A stretch of 64,000 nucleotides of DNA from Liolophura sinensis (taxonomy: Eukaryota > Mollusca > Polyplacophora > Chitonida > Chitonidae): NCBI RefSeq assembly GCF_032854445.1, contig NC_088304.1, forward strand, positions 22,023,704-22,087,703, given 5' to 3'. The notes beneath the pieces were generated by a model. The model did not search any database. It was given only the letters and a program-made list of their open reading frames with translations, and was not told the DNA's origin. Shown piece by piece: positions 12,226 to 25,600 of the stretch (position 1 is its first letter; the number at the start of each line of letters is the position of its first letter). The position numbers and the translations under genes are program-made.

Positions 12226-14061
12226 GCTACAATTTATGAATTTACATGAACACACAGACTAAAATCCTGACCGAGGAAACTTGACAAGAGGTCGAAGGCC
12301 CTATTTCACGGGAACGTACGATTATTTGCCAGCTGTCACACTGTCGTCGCTGCTCTGGTTTTACTCCTTGCTGTATGTCTTTAATTATATTGTCAAAAGC
12401 TGGTCTATAACCGCTTGTTGGATTAAATCCAACATGAACATATTTTGGGACCTTGTTTAAGAAAATATGGGGAAGTTCTTCTATTTTCTCCTAGCGAACC
12501 CACAACAACAACGAATTTCATCTAGCAAATAAACCTTACAGACCTAAATAAAGTCTGGGCGAAGCTGTCTGATGCGTTCTTCTTCCTCTTAATGCTTCTT
12601 ACATATCCACCTTGGCGGTATGTCAGCATTTTGTGACGACAAAATGATCGAAGAAAGCTTGTTTACACCAATGCTCCTATGATCATGGTCGCTCCCAGTT
12701 AGGGCACATGGACTGATTTTAAGTCTGGTTAATAGTTGTATTGTCTGCAAGTAAAAGTGTTTGCAACACCGTACAACAGCATCTGCCGAAATTACTCTGT
12801 TAGCTTCATCCATGTCCACAGCTATGGTGAAGGAGAGAATAGAGGTGACATATCTTGCATAAGGCAGAGATTATAAGACACCGCATGCAGGTGGGTTAGT
12901 TATATCACACATGGCGGTAAAGGACAATGCCGTACTAAAGGACCCGCATCATACACAAGATCTATATTGAACACGTGCACAGGTTTCAGAGGAATTTCAA
13001 CAAACCTGTAATGGGTTCCACAAGATCAGCCAATGCCAGGACAGTCAATATCCACACAAGGCAAATCATGGAGCGTCTGCTTCAAGCCATGTCTTGAACA
13101 CTTACCTGTAAATCCGGCCCAGGAAAAGCAATGTAGTAAAGAGCCACCAAAAATATGCAGACAAAACGTTTCTAAGTGTTAGGTTAACATGTAAGCCTCC
13201 AGGATTCCCAGGTCAAAACATGCGCAACAGATATTGCTGATTAATTTAGTTCGCTTAAAACAGGTAAAAGAAATCTTTAAAACAAGGCTGTCCTCGAAAA
13301 TGACACACTACTCTCAGTCACGACGTGAAAACTTAGTTATAAATCTGACGTAGTAAATAAACATGGCAAAGACCCGACACAGGTTTGTCCCCTAATGTAA
13401 TACGATCAGGTAAGCCACCAGGATTCCCCAATTCAACGCATGCGCGACACACATGGCTGATTTAACTTGAACTACCAAAAACATGCAAAGTGAAACTACA
13501 TATCCTGGACAAAACAACTTCACGAAAATACTAAACTTTTACTAAAACTGGTAAAATACTACAAAACAAATGAGTAAAACCTAAACAAATTCAACTATTT
13601 TGGTCGCGGCCAATGGGCCCCTAAACAATAGGTTATCGACCAGTAGACCCCTGACAAACAGGCTGACATTGGTTAAGCCAGAAGTTTCTCCGGGGTTATA
13701 TGCCTTTAAACGACATAGCCTGAATGAGGATTTGTTTCTTTCCCAGAATTTTTCCATGTGTGCTTCTAGTGGAGTTTCAGTGTATACGTATGCGGACTAG
13801 ACGCGTCTAAACTGACCATACACGAGCGTCTCATAAAACCACATCAGTGGTTCTCCAACGGTGGATGTACTGGATCTCCAAAATATCCATCCATTCTTTA
13901 TACCATATACATATTCAGTATGATGAACGTCATGATAAGACTTGGGGAGAATGATTTGATGCTAATGAAGTCTCACAGCTGGTGAAGCTCGTCTACCTCA
14001 ACATGACATATCTAGTTGTGACGATCTATTCAAAGGACGGTTGGCATTATTAGGTACAGAA

Positions 14062-14828
14062 TGTTATGTGCACAACTGCCGTCAGTTTCTAAATATAGCT
14101 TGTCACTGTTTACATATGCTAAGTTCAGGGAGTGCTGTCTGCCTCTGCCTTAGAATATTCCAGAATGCGCGCAGTTTGGTGCCTGTTTGTTTACATCAAG
14201 TGTTCAGGAATTTCCTTATTCTGGACAATTCCACCAGGCTATATAAGACCTATGAAAGCAGGTCAAACAGGGAGAGAACAGAGAGGAGAAAGGAGAATTA
14301 TTGAGAGTTTGGATGCTTTCGCTGTGTATTATTTTAGTAGGCCTTTTGTGCTGAATTTTGGTGTCTTTATAGCCTCTGGCTTTGTTATATCCTATCTCCA
14401 CCGAGCACTTGTTCAGTCTAAACTTGTATGTTTAATTCATGCTCTTGTATACACAGTGCTTGTTAGTACACGGACCCTGTCTGTGAAATTTTGTGTATAT
14501 TTCGTCATACACTCAGTTATACTATGGATTTTCCCTCTTGTGAATTTGCCTCTGAGCATTTATGCCTGTGTGGTATATATTGTGAAATATATGCGTCCGT
14601 TTGGACTTGACACCGTAAGTACTTTAGTATTTGTATAGATACTGCTATCCTTTTTTGTTAAACTTAAGTACTTTAGTATTTGTATAAGTCTTACTATCTG
14701 TTCGTGTTAAGCTAATAAATTGTTGTAAAATAAAATCTGCTGGTTTTGGTTACTTTTTTGTGCGGCTAAACTGTCGTGTATTTCGAACAAGCCATCTCTT
14801 TATAATACAGACAGTTTGGGTCGTAACA
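14062..14828 (+). mobile_element. Solo LTR of the LTR element in unit F
   Basis: 767 bp beginning TGTTATGTGC and ending GGGTCGTAACA, matching along its length the LTRs at 20058 and 25851. It has no internal region, so it arose by LTR-LTR recombination. The flanks are AGAA (14058-14061) and AGAT (14829-14832): a 4-bp duplication with one mismatch, consistent with the unit's own CAGATTTAG target. Confidence 0.93.
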
Positions 14829-14975
14829 AGATTTAGACAGAACACTCTTCAGGAATGCAAGGACCACATGGTTTCAATGATGGATGGACTGACATCAGAC
14901 AGAGGTGATCTTCTAAAGTGACAGTTGATGCACTTGTCATCAGTATTACGCCACTCGGCGTTCCTAAGGACTTTC

Positions 14976-15118
14976 CTTCCAATGTTAAACCTGTCCATAT
15001 CCCCGGGAATAACAACCATCTCGCTTGTGGCCCCTGCCTCTCCTAACAGCACCAGGTTGGCTGAGGCGTTGGCGTCGGCGTGTTTTTACAACACAGGTCT
15101 TGAAGATCAGTCTGAACT
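14976..15118 (-). pseudogene. PLAT-like exon, array copy D (broken)
   Basis: One extra T in the run near 15083 makes this copy 143 bp and shifts the frame. The donor reads GAAAGT instead of GTAAGT. The copy cannot act as the same exon. Confidence 0.6.
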
Positions 15119-17383
15119 CTGTAGAGGGATTTCAAAACATCAGGAACACTCACATACATGTCTTAAATTTACTTTCACGCTTTTGCAAATAGCTTAAGAC
15201 TACAAGACATATCATATGAATTTACATGAACACATAGACTAAAATCCTGACTAAGGTAACTTGACAAGAGGTCGAAGGCCCTATTTCACGGGAACGTATA
15301 ATTATTTGCCAGCTGTCACATTGTCGTCGCTGCTCTGGTTTTACTCCTGGCTGTATGTCTTTAACTATATTGTCAAAACCTGGTCTATAACCGCTGGTTG
15401 GATTAACTCCAACATGAACATATTTTGGGACCTTGTTTAAGAAAATATGGGGAAGTTCTTCTATTTTCTCCTAGCGAACCCACAACAACAACGAATTTCA
15501 TCTTGCAAATAAACCTTACAGACTTAAATATAGTCTGGGCGAATCTGTCTGATGCGTTCTTCTTCCTCCGAATGCCTCTTACATATCCACCTTGGCGGTA
15601 TGTCAGCATTTTGTGATGACAAAATGATCGAAGAAAGCTTGTTTACACAAATGCTCCTATGATCATGGTCCCTCCCAGTTAGGGCACATGGACTGATTTT
15701 AAATCTAGTTGATAGTTGTATTGTCTGCAAGTAAAAGTATTTACAACAACACCGTACAACAGCATCTGCCCAAGTTACTCTGTTAGCTTCATCCATGTCC
15801 ACAGCTATGGTGAAGGACAGAATAGAGGTGACATATCTTGTATAAGGCACAGAGTATAAGACAGTACGTGCAGGTGGATTAGTTATACACAAGTGGCGGT
15901 GAAGAACAATGAAGTGCTGTGAAGGGCCCGCATCATGCACAAGATCTATATTGAACACGTGCACAGGTTTCAGAGGAATTTCAACACACCTGCAATGGGT
16001 TCCACAAGATCAGCCAATCCCAGGACAGTCAAAATCCACACTTGGCAAATCATCTCATGGAAACATCTCACAAATACCTCGTTATCTCACAATTTTGCGA
16101 GAGATAAGTCCGTGCACACAGTTTAGCTTTTCCAAAACAGGATCGAACAGGTTTTCAGTTGACAATTGGTCACAAGGGTTATCTCCCTAAAAAATGGAGC
16201 GTCTGCTTCAAGCCATGTCGTGAACACTTACCTGTAAATCCGACCCAGGAAAAGCAATGTAGTAAAGAGCCACCAAAAATATGCAGACAAAACGTTTCTA
16301 AGTGTTAGGCTAACATGTAAGCCTCCAGGATTCCCAGGTCAAAACATGCACAACAGATATTGCTGATTAATTTAGTTCGCTTAAAACAGGTAAAAGAAAT
16401 ACTTAAAACAAGGCTTTCCTCGAAAATGACACACTGCCCTCAGTCACGACGTGAAAACTTACTTATAAATCTGACGTAGTAAATAAACATGGCAAAGACC
16501 CGACACAGGTTTGTCCCCTAATGTAATGCCATTAGGTAAGCCACCAGGTTTCCCCAATTCAACGCATGCGCGACAGACATGGCTGATTTAACTTGAACTA
16601 AAACATACACAAAAACATGGAAAGTCAAACGATCGAATATGGCGGACAAGAGCAAAACTACATATCCTGGACAAAACAACTTCACGAAAATACTAAAGTT
16701 TTACTAATACTGGTAAAATACTACAAAACAAATGAATAAAACCTAAACAAATTCAATTATTTTGGTCGCGGCCAATGGGCCCCTAAACAATAGGCCATCG
16801 ACCAGTAGACCCCTGACAAACAGGCTGACATTGGTTAAGCTAGAACATTCTCCGGGGTTATATGCCTGAAAACGACACAGTCTGAATGAGGATTTGTTTT
16901 TTCCCCAGAATTTTTCAGTGTGTGCTATTAGTGGAGTTTCAGTGTATACGTAAGCAGACCAGACGCGTCTAAACTGACCATACACGAGCGTCTCATAAAA
17001 CCACATCAATGGTTCTCCAACGAAGGATGTACTGGATCTCCAAAATATCCATCCATTCTTTTTACCATATACATATTCAGTATATAGTATGTACACAGTA
17101 GATGATTGTCATGATAAGACTTGGGGAAAATGGTTTGGTGCTACTGAAGTCTCACAGCTGGTGAAGCTCGTCTACCTCAACATGACATATCTAGTTGTGA
17201 GAATCTATTCAAAGTACGGTTGGCATTATTAGGTGCAGATTTAGACAGAACACTCTAGAGGAATGTAAGGACCACATGGTTTCATTGATGGATGGACTGA
17301 CATCAGACAGAGGTGATCTTCTAAAGTGACAGTTGATGCACTTGTCATCAATATTACGCCACTCGGCGTTCCTAAGTACTTAC

Positions 17384-17525
17384 CTTCCAATGTTAAACCT
17401 GTCCATATCCCCGGGAATAACAACTCTGTCGCTTGTGTCCCCTGCCTCTCCTAAGAGCACCAGGTTGGCTGAGGCGTTGGTGTCGGCGTGTTTTACATCA
17501 CAGGTCTTGAAGATCAGACTGAACT
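17384..17525 (-). CDS. PLAT-like exon, array copy E
   Basis: Intact splice signals and frame. Its middle segment reads LGEAGDTSDRVVIPGDMDRF, the copy that looks most like a canonical PLAT strand-loop-strand. Confidence 0.42.
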
Positions 17526-18323
17526 CTGTAGAGGGATTTCAAAACATCAGGAACACTCACATACATGTCTTAAATTTACTTTCACGCTTTTGCAAATAGC
17601 TTAAGACTACAAGACATATCAAAACCCCTGTTAGGTTACTGATAGAAAGAGGGTTACGGTCCTTGAGATTTTGAACTTGTCTTAGCAGTTATTCCCCTTG
17701 TGGTACTACCAATGGCATAGCTTCTAATAAAATAAGACAGTCAATGTTAGTCTAACAAAGCAATAACTGCTCCCTCGGCCTTCACACCAACTTCAGAAAG
17801 ACTACATGTAGCTTGTACACATGTACCTCCTCGTACACTTTAATTGTCTCTTTAGCCTACATTAGTGTGAGAGGTGTGGCTTGTAGGAGCAGCTTCCCAC
17901 ATTTCGCTCTGTAGTCGATGAAATAGGACATTTCGAGTTAGCCACATGCGATTAAGCCTCTATTCAGCATACAGGCCCATAATCAATTGTACAGCCTGAC
18001 GTGTAATGTGATTGTATGTTAAATGTGTTAACACAACAGCATTTTCAACAATTCTAAACCAGTGACGTCTAATAATTTGAAATTAACATCATTGCAATTT
18101 TTTTACCTAATTCTGCTTCAGCCATGGTGCTAGAGGCGTGTAAATTGGAATTCATGCCTGGAATATTCATTGTCTGCCCGGCATCATTAACAACTGATGT
18201 CCGCTTCTCTCTTGTGTGTTACCGGCTTTATTTCTTATTTGTATAATTTCTTATATACCATTGTCTTTGGGAGTTAAGTGTTAAACGTTGTTTTGGAAAT
18301 GGATCTTGCGATTATTGACTTGG

Positions 18324-18417
18324 AATATAAGCGTCAAGTCCGACATTCACATACGTAAAAGGAACGCCTTTAATGGACTAGGAATGGTATATGAATGTCG
18401 GACTTGACGCTTATATT
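18324..18417. repeat. Nested palindrome, array copy E
   Basis: Outer arms intact except one change (CATTCACATAC). The inner stem is weakened: TTTAATGG replaces TTTTACGG. Confidence 0.88.
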
Positions 18418-20057
18418 GCTACTATTTATGAATTTACATGAACACATAGACTAAAATCCTGACTAAGGTAACTTGACAAGAGGTCGAAGGCCCTATTTCA
18501 CGGGAACATACGACTATTTGCCAGCTGTCACATTGTCGTCGCTGCTCTGGTTTTACTCCTTGTAGTATGTCTTTAATTATATTGTCAAAAGCTGGTCTAT
18601 AACCGTTTTTAGTATGTGGATTAAATCCAACATGAACATATTTTGGGGCCTTGTTTAAGAAAATATGGGGAAGTTCTTCTATTTTCTTCTAGCGAACCCA
18701 CAACAACAACGAATTTCATCTTGCAAATAAACCTTACAGACCTAAATATAGTCTGGGCGAAGCTGTCTTATGCGTTCTTCTTCCTCCTAATGCCTCTTAC
18801 ATATCCACCTTGGCAGTATATCAGCATTTTGTGACGACAAAATGATTGGAGAAAGCCTGTTTACAAACATGCTCCTATAATCATGGTCGCTCCCAGTTAG
18901 GGCACATGGACTGATTTTAAGTCTGGTTAATAGTTGTATTGTCTGCAAGTAAAAGTGTTTGCAACACCGTACAACAGCATCTACCTAAGTTACTCTGTTA
19001 GCTTCATCCATGTCCACAGCTATGGTGAAGGAGAGAATAGAGGTGACATATCTTGCATAAGGCAGAGATTATAAGACACCGTATGCAGGTGGGTTAGTTA
19101 TATCACACATGGCGGTAAAGGACAATGCCGTGTTAAAGGACCTGCATCATACACAAGATCTATATTGATCACGTACACAGGTTTCAGAGGAATTTCAACA
19201 AACCTGTACTGGGTTCCACAAGATCACCCAATGCCAGGACAGTCAAAATCCACACTAGGCAAATCATCTCATGGAAACATCTCACAAATACCTCGTTACA
19301 GGATCGAACACAGGTTTTCAGTTGACAATTGGTCACAAGGGTTATCTCCCTTAAAAAGTGAGCATCTGCTTCAAGCCATGTCGTGAACACTTACCTGTAA
19401 ATCCGGCCCAGGAAAAGCAATGTAGTCACCAAGAGCCACCAAACATATGCAGACAAAACGTTTCTAAGTGTTAGGCTAACATGTAAGCCTCCAGGATTCC
19501 CAGTTCAAAACATGCTCAACAGATATTGCTGATTAATTTAGTTTGCCTAAAACAGGTAAAAGAAATCCTTAAAACAAGGCTTTCCTCGAAAATGACACAC
19601 TACTCTCAGTCACGACGTGAAAACTTACTTATAAATCTGACGTAGTAAATGAACATGACAAAGACCCGACACAGGTTTGTCCCCTAATGTAATGCCATCA
19701 GGTAAGCCACCAGGTTTCCCCAATTCAACGCATGCGCGACACACATGGCTGATTTAACTTGAACTACCAAAAACATGCTAAGTGAAACTACATATCCTGG
19801 ACAAAACAACTTCACGAAAATACTAAAATTTTACTAATACTGGTAAAATACTACAAAACAAATGAATAAAACCTAAACAAATTCAACTATTTTGGTCGCG
19901 GCCAATGGGCCCCTAAACAATAGGCCATCGACCAGTAGACCCCTGACAAACAGGCTGACATTGGTTAAGCTAGAACATTCTCCGGGGTTATATGCCTGAA
20001 AACGACACAGCCTGAATGAGGATTTGTTTTTTCCACAGAATTTTTCCATGTGTGCTT

Positions 20058-20818
20058 TGTTATGTGCACGACTGCCGTCAGTTTCTAAATATAGCTTGCC
20101 ACTGTTTATATATGCTAAGTTCAGGGAGTGCTGTTTGCCTCTGCCTTAGAATGTTCCAGAATACGCTCAGTTCGGTGCCTGTTTGTTTACATCAAGTGTT
20201 CAGGAATTTTCGTATTCTAGACAATTCCACCAGGCTATATAAGACCTATGAAAGCAGGTCAAACGGAGAGAACAGAGAACGGAGAATTATTGAGAGTTTT
20301 GGATGCTTTCGCTGTGTATTATTTTAGTAGGCCTTTTGTGCTGAATTTTGGTGTCTTTATAGCCTCTGGCTTTGTTATATCCTATCTCCATCGAGCACTT
20401 GTTCAGTCTGAACTTGTATGTTTAATTTGTGCTCTTGTATACACAGTGCCTATTTGTACACGGACCCTGTCTGTGGAATTTTGTGTATATTTCGTCATAC
20501 ACTCAGTTATACTGTGGATTTTCCCTCTTGTGAATTTGCCTCTGAGCATTTATGCCTGTGTGGTATATATTGTGGAATATATGCGTCCGTTTGGACTTGA
20601 CACCGTAAGTACTTTAGTATTTGTATAGATACTGCTATCCTTTCTTGTTAAACTTAAGTACTTTAGTATTTGTATAAGTCTTACTATCTGTTCTTGTTAA
20701 GCTAATAAATTGTTGTAAAATAAAATCTGCTGGTTTTGGTTACTTTTTTGTGCGGCTAAACTGTCGTGTATTTCGAACAAGCCATCTCTTTATAATACAG
20801 GCAGTTTGGGTCGTAACA
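20058..20818 (+). repeat. 5' LTR
   Basis: 761 bp, TGTTA...TAACA. A TATATAAG box lies at 20236-20243 and AATAAA signals near 20704 and 20719, giving a plausible U3-R-U5 layout. An open frame of 126 codons (20248-20628) with hydrophobic stretches lies downstream of the TATA box; see findings. Confidence 0.95.
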
Positions 20819-20821
20819 AAT

Positions 20822-20838
20822 TGGGGGCTTGTCCGGGA
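20822..20838 (+). promoter_or_regulatory. Primer binding site, tRNA-Pro type
   Basis: TGGGGGCTTGTCCGGGA begins three bases after the LTR and is complementary to the 3' end expected of a proline tRNA. It differs at one position from the classical TGGGGGCTCGTCCGGGA. Confidence 0.85.
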
Positions 20839-20936
20839 AGTGAATTTGAATTGGAATTGAAAGGATTTTGTGTAAGTTGTGTCATTTTTCTAGTCTTTGA
20901 CTTTGTAGTAAATTTTGCCAGCAGATTTTATTCATT

Positions 20937-22623
20937 ATGTCGGATTTTAAGCCCGACGAGTTTATGGAAGCGCCAGATCAGGATATTTTTGATATGTTAA
21001 ATAAGAATGATTTGTATGCTTTAAGCAAGTACCTGAATCTTAATATCAAAAGATCCTTACGTAAGAAAGATATGCAGTTTAGTATTGCTAAGTGTTTGGT
21101 AGAATTACAGGAGTTTGATGAAAGTGCATTAGATGTGTACAGGCCTGAGGGCGATGATTCCACTGTAATAAGACTGAAAGAGTTAGAACTTAAGGAAAGG
21201 GAAAATGAAAGATTGTTTAAAGAAAAGGAAGATGAAAGATTGTTTAAGGAAAATGAAAATGAAAAAGAAAGATTGTTTAAAGAAAGTGAAAACGAAAAAG
21301 AAAGATTGTATAAGGAAAGGGAAAATGAAAGAGTGTTCGAATTGGAGAAATTGAGACTTCAGAGCGAAATTGAAACAAGGAAACTTGAAGGAGATAGGTC
21401 TGGCTTAGGTTTTTCTGATATGCCTCCAAAATTTGACGTCGCTAGAAACATAAGATTGGTGCCACAATTTCGTGAAACTGATGTAGATAAATATTGTCTA
21501 CAGTTTGAGAAGATTGCTCAAAATTTAGAGTGGCCTAAAAAGTTTTGGACTACCCTTTTACAGAGTGTGTTAACTGGCAAAGCTATGGATATATACACAG
21601 AGTTATCAACAGAACAGGCTGCAGATTATGATTTTGTGAAAGATGTTATCTTAAAAAGATATGAGCTTGTGCCAGAGGCCTATCGGCAGAAGTTTACAAA
21701 TTTTGAGAAAAAGAGATCAGACTTACATTGAATTTGCTAGGCAGAAGGAACAATTGTTTGAGCGGTGGTGTTATGCTAAAAGCGTAGATAATGATTATGA
21801 AAAGTTGAAACAGATCATTCTGATTGAAGACTTTAAAAGATGTATTAATGATGATGTCAGAACTTTCATTGAGGACAAAGAGGCTGATACTTTAGAAGCA
21901 GCAGCCACTATGGCCGATACTTACACTGTTACACATAAGGTCTCATTTCAGAAAAAGCCGTCTACATTTAGAAAGCCTCAACCCTTTTCCAGCGGTTCAT
22001 TTGACTCAAATTCAGGCCCACCGAAACAGGCTCAAAATTTTGACAAATCAGGTGATCAAAGAAGACCTGTTAATTCGAACACTACTCAACGAAGGTCTGA
22101 CCATACATTTACTGATAGACAGTTTAGCAGGGTTACATGTAATTTTTGTAGGAAGCCAGGCCATGTCATATCAAATTGTTATGCTTTAAAGAGAAGGCAA
22201 GAACAGGAGGGTGGCTCCAAGCCTACTGGTTTGTGTGTTACTGCTAAAAAGTCTGATATAGTGAACAATGTTGATGCATTTGATTATGTTAAGACTCCAC
22301 CAGTAAATTGTACACAGAATTCACAGGATAATGTTATGAAGGTTTTTGAGCCATTTATTTGTGACGGTAAAGTCTCACTTAAAAGTGACATGTCTTGTGA
22401 TACAAAGATCAGAGTATTAAGAGATACTGGAGCTTCTCAGTCTTTACTGTTACAAAATGTTTTGCCATTTTCTGATGAGTCATATTCTGGATCCAATGTA
22501 TTAATTAGAGGTGTAAGCTCTGCTGAATTTGAATCTGTGCCTCTTCACAAAGCTTACCTGTCATCAGATATTATTTCGGGTCCTGTTACTGTCGGCATTA
22601 GGCCTACTTTGCCCTTTAAATAA
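20937..22623 (+). pseudogene. gag-protease region of LTR element, frameshifted
   Basis: ATG at 20937 opens an acidic/basic capsid-type polyprotein with a long charged coiled-coil stretch of repeated ERLFKE-like heptads (about residues 80-145), then the retrotransposon gag core with LVPQFRETDVDKY. Near 21705, in the run GAAAAAGAGAT, the frame moves by one base, and the continuation YIEFARQKEQLFERWC is in the other frame. That frame carries a CCHC knuckle, CNFCRKPGHVISNC (about 22138-22180), and an aspartic protease with RDTGASQSL (about 22420). It stops at 22621-22623. Nucleocapsid binds RNA and protease cleaves the polyprotein. The shift could be a mutation or a displaced programmed site; mutation is simpler. 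Confidence 0.85.
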
Positions 22624-22664
22624 TTTATCTACTACTTGGCAATGATCTTGCTGGTGACAAAGTA

Positions 22665-25600
22665 ATGGTTAATCCTATTGTGACTGATAAACCTTGTTTA
22701 AATCAAACTGTTGATCCTGTTGAGAAAGAAATTCCAGATTTGTATCCCTCTTGTGCTGTAACGAGGTCTATGTCAGACAAACTTTCTGATAACGGCAAAA
22801 ACACAGTAACGGACTTACAAGATACATTTCTTACACAAATGTTTACTCAAGGCGACTGCATTGATAATGATGAATCAGACCATTGCACACCTAGTGACAT
22901 ATCACATGTTTCTAAACATCAGCTTGTAACTGAACAGCATAAAGACCCAGAAATTTCATGTTTGTTTGACAGAGCTCTCGATGATTGTGTTATTTCATCT
23001 GAACCTGTGTGTTATTATGTCAAATCTAATATACTTATGCGTAAATGGAGACCACCTGATGTATCTGTTGATGATGACTGGGCTGTTAAACATCAGATTG
23101 TTGTACCTAAGGCATACCGAACTGAAGTTTTACGTATGGCACATGAAATGCCATTAGCTGGTCACTTGGGTGTTAACAAGACCTACTACAGGATACTGAA
23201 CCACTTCTTTTGGCCAGGATTAAAGGGAGATGTAACCCAGTTTTGTAAATCATGTCATACATGCCAGGTAGTGGGTAAGCCTAATCAGACTATTCCTAAG
23301 GCACCATTAGAGCCTGTACCAGCTTTTCAAGAGCCATTCAGCAAAATATTGATTGATTGTGTAGGCCCTCTACCTAAGACGAAGTCTGGGAATCAGTATG
23401 TGTTAACTATTATGTGTATAGCAACCAGCTTTCCCGAAGCTGTTCCTTTAAGGAATATAAACACCAAGTCTGTTGTAAAAGCTTTAACAAAGTTTTTTAC
23501 TCTGTTTGGTTTACCCAAATCCATACAGTCTGATCAAGGTTCAAACTTTATGTCTGGTATTTTTCAGCAAGTTATGTACCAGTTAGGTATTAAACAATAC
23601 AAGTCGTCTGCCTACCACCCAGAAAGTCAAGGTGCAATTGAAAGATTTCACCAAACATTAAAGAACATGATTAAGACTTATTGTTATGATACAGAGAAAG
23701 ACTGGGATGAAGGTATTCCATTTCTTATGTTTGCTGTTCGAGAGTCAGTACAAGAATCATTGGGTTTCAGTCCATTTGATTTAGTATTTGGACATACTGT
23801 TAGAGGACCTTTGTTAATTTACAAGGAACAGTTTCTCAATGATGACACAAGTAATGTAAATCTTTTAGATTATGTATCTGATTTTCGTGCTAAGCTTGTC
23901 AGAGCATGTGAATTGGCTAAAGCCAATCTTGAATGTACTCAGAAGAATAGGAAACGTAGATATGATGAGAAATCTGTTGTTCGGTCATTTCAACCTGGTC
24001 AGAAAGTTTTAGTATTGTTACCTGTACCTGGTAAATGCTTTGATGTCAGATATTTTGGTCCATATGTTGTTGACAAAAAGCTGAGTGAACTTAACTATGT
24101 TGTTAAAACACCTGATCGGCGCAAATCAAGTCAGTTATGTCATATTAACATGCTGAAACCCTATGTAAACAGAAGTGACACTGACAACACTGCTGTACAT
24201 TCTGTTAATGTTGTTGCTGCTGACATTGACCAGAGTTGCTGTAATACAGATGATATTGGCGCACATTTGGTTGATTCTAAGCTCAATTCTTCAAAGCTTC
24301 AGAATTCAGATGTCTTAAAACAACTTGATTCTAAACTGCAACATCTGGAACCCATTCAGCAACAGCAACTGTCTGAACTTGTTTTGGAGTTTTCACATTT
24401 GTTTCCGGATGTACCATCAAGAACTGATGTCATCTTTCACGATGTTGATGTTGGTGATGCCTCACCTATTAAACAGCACCCTTACAGGTTAAACCCAGTG
24501 AAGGCTAAGTACCTCTCTAATGAGATTAAGTACCTGTTAGACAATGACTTTATCGAGCCTAGTCACAGTAACTGGAGTTCACCATGTATTTTGGTACCCA
24601 AGCTTGATGGTACATATAGAATGTGTACGGATTACAGGAAAGTCAACGCTGTCACTAAATCAGACAGTTATCCAATACCTCGTATTGATGACTGTATTGA
24701 CGCTGTTGGTCAGGCGAAACATGTATCAAAGTTCGATCTGTTAAAAGGGTTTTGGCAGGTTCCTCTTACTCCTAGGGCTCGTGAAATTTCAGCGTTTGCT
24801 TCGGCTGATGGACTCTTTCAGTACAAGGTAATGCCATTTGGAATGAGGAATAGCCCAGCTACGTATCAACGCCTGATGAATGAGGTCACTTCCAGTTTGG
24901 ACGGGTGTCGTGTCTACATAGATGACGTCATTATCTTCGCCGACACTTGGGAACAGCACATTTCCAGAATACGCCAGTTGTTTAAGAGACTTAGTCAGGC
25001 TAAACTTACCGTCAATCTTGTAAAAAGTGAATTTTGTTGTGCCACTGTCACATATTTGGGTCTTGTTGTCGGCCAAGGTCAAGTTAAGCCTATTGACTCC
25101 AAAGTCAGTGCTATTTCTACACTTCCTGTACCCTGTAACAAGAGGCAGCTTAAGCGCTTTTGGGGCATGGCTGGATATTACAGGAAATTCTGTCCAAATT
25201 TTTCCACTATTAGTGAGACATTGACTCATCTGTTGAAAAAGTCCAGCAAGTTTACTTGGTCAGACGAGTGCCAGACTGCTTTTGATGAGATAAAAGCCAT
25301 ACTTAAAAGTTCGCCTGTGTTGTCAGCACCTAATTTTGAGAAAACTTTTAAGTTAGCAGTTGATGCAAGTGATGTTGCTATAGGTGCAGTTTTGCTTCAG
25401 GAGGACAACCTTGGTGTTGATCATCCAGTTTGTTTCTTTTCTCGTAAACTGAACAAGTTTCAGAGAAATTATTCAACTGTTGAAAAAGAATGTTTGTCTG
25501 TTATTTTAGCTCTGAAACATTTTGAAGTTTATGTAACAGCTTCCAGACAACCTGTGATTGTAAATACTGATCACAATCCACTTGTGTTTCTATAGAAAGT

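Larger units (their letters stand above)
6421..12599. repeat. Array unit C, split by a Penelope-like element
   Basis: From 6421 to 7619 this follows a diverged variant of the unit that is otherwise seen only at 39873-40087. Homology stops after GATAAG at 7619, and foreign sequence including the retroelement follows. A short degraded unit piece appears at about 10390-10500. The ordinary unit resumes near 10555 and runs on through the PLAT-like exon (11186-11327) and palindrome (12132-12225). Confidence 0.8.
12600..15579. repeat. Array unit D, with solo LTR and internal deletion
   Basis: The unit is interrupted by a solo LTR at 14062-14828. Just after the exon copy, near 15210, the sequence jumps about 0.8 kb ahead relative to units A, B and E, so the palindrome segment is missing. 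Its exon copy (14976-15118) has a frameshift and a broken donor. Confidence 0.85.
15580..18797. repeat. Array unit E
   Basis: A complete uninterrupted unit of 3218 bp. It holds the PLAT-like exon at 17384-17525 and the palindrome at 18324-18417. Confidence 0.9.

Noticed and set aside
14132-14638. Host membrane-protein gene in the solo LTR
   Set aside because: The frame is part of the LTR and recurs in the other two LTRs. It is recorded only as an LTR observation.
15524-15964. Minus-strand frame of 146 codons with DMDEANRV and ALTGSDHDH phrases, seen in several units
   Set aside because: A 3-nt insertion keeps the frame in some copies, which made it attractive. The indel is in a CAA run, other copies carry stops, and no splice phase links it to the PLAT-like exon.
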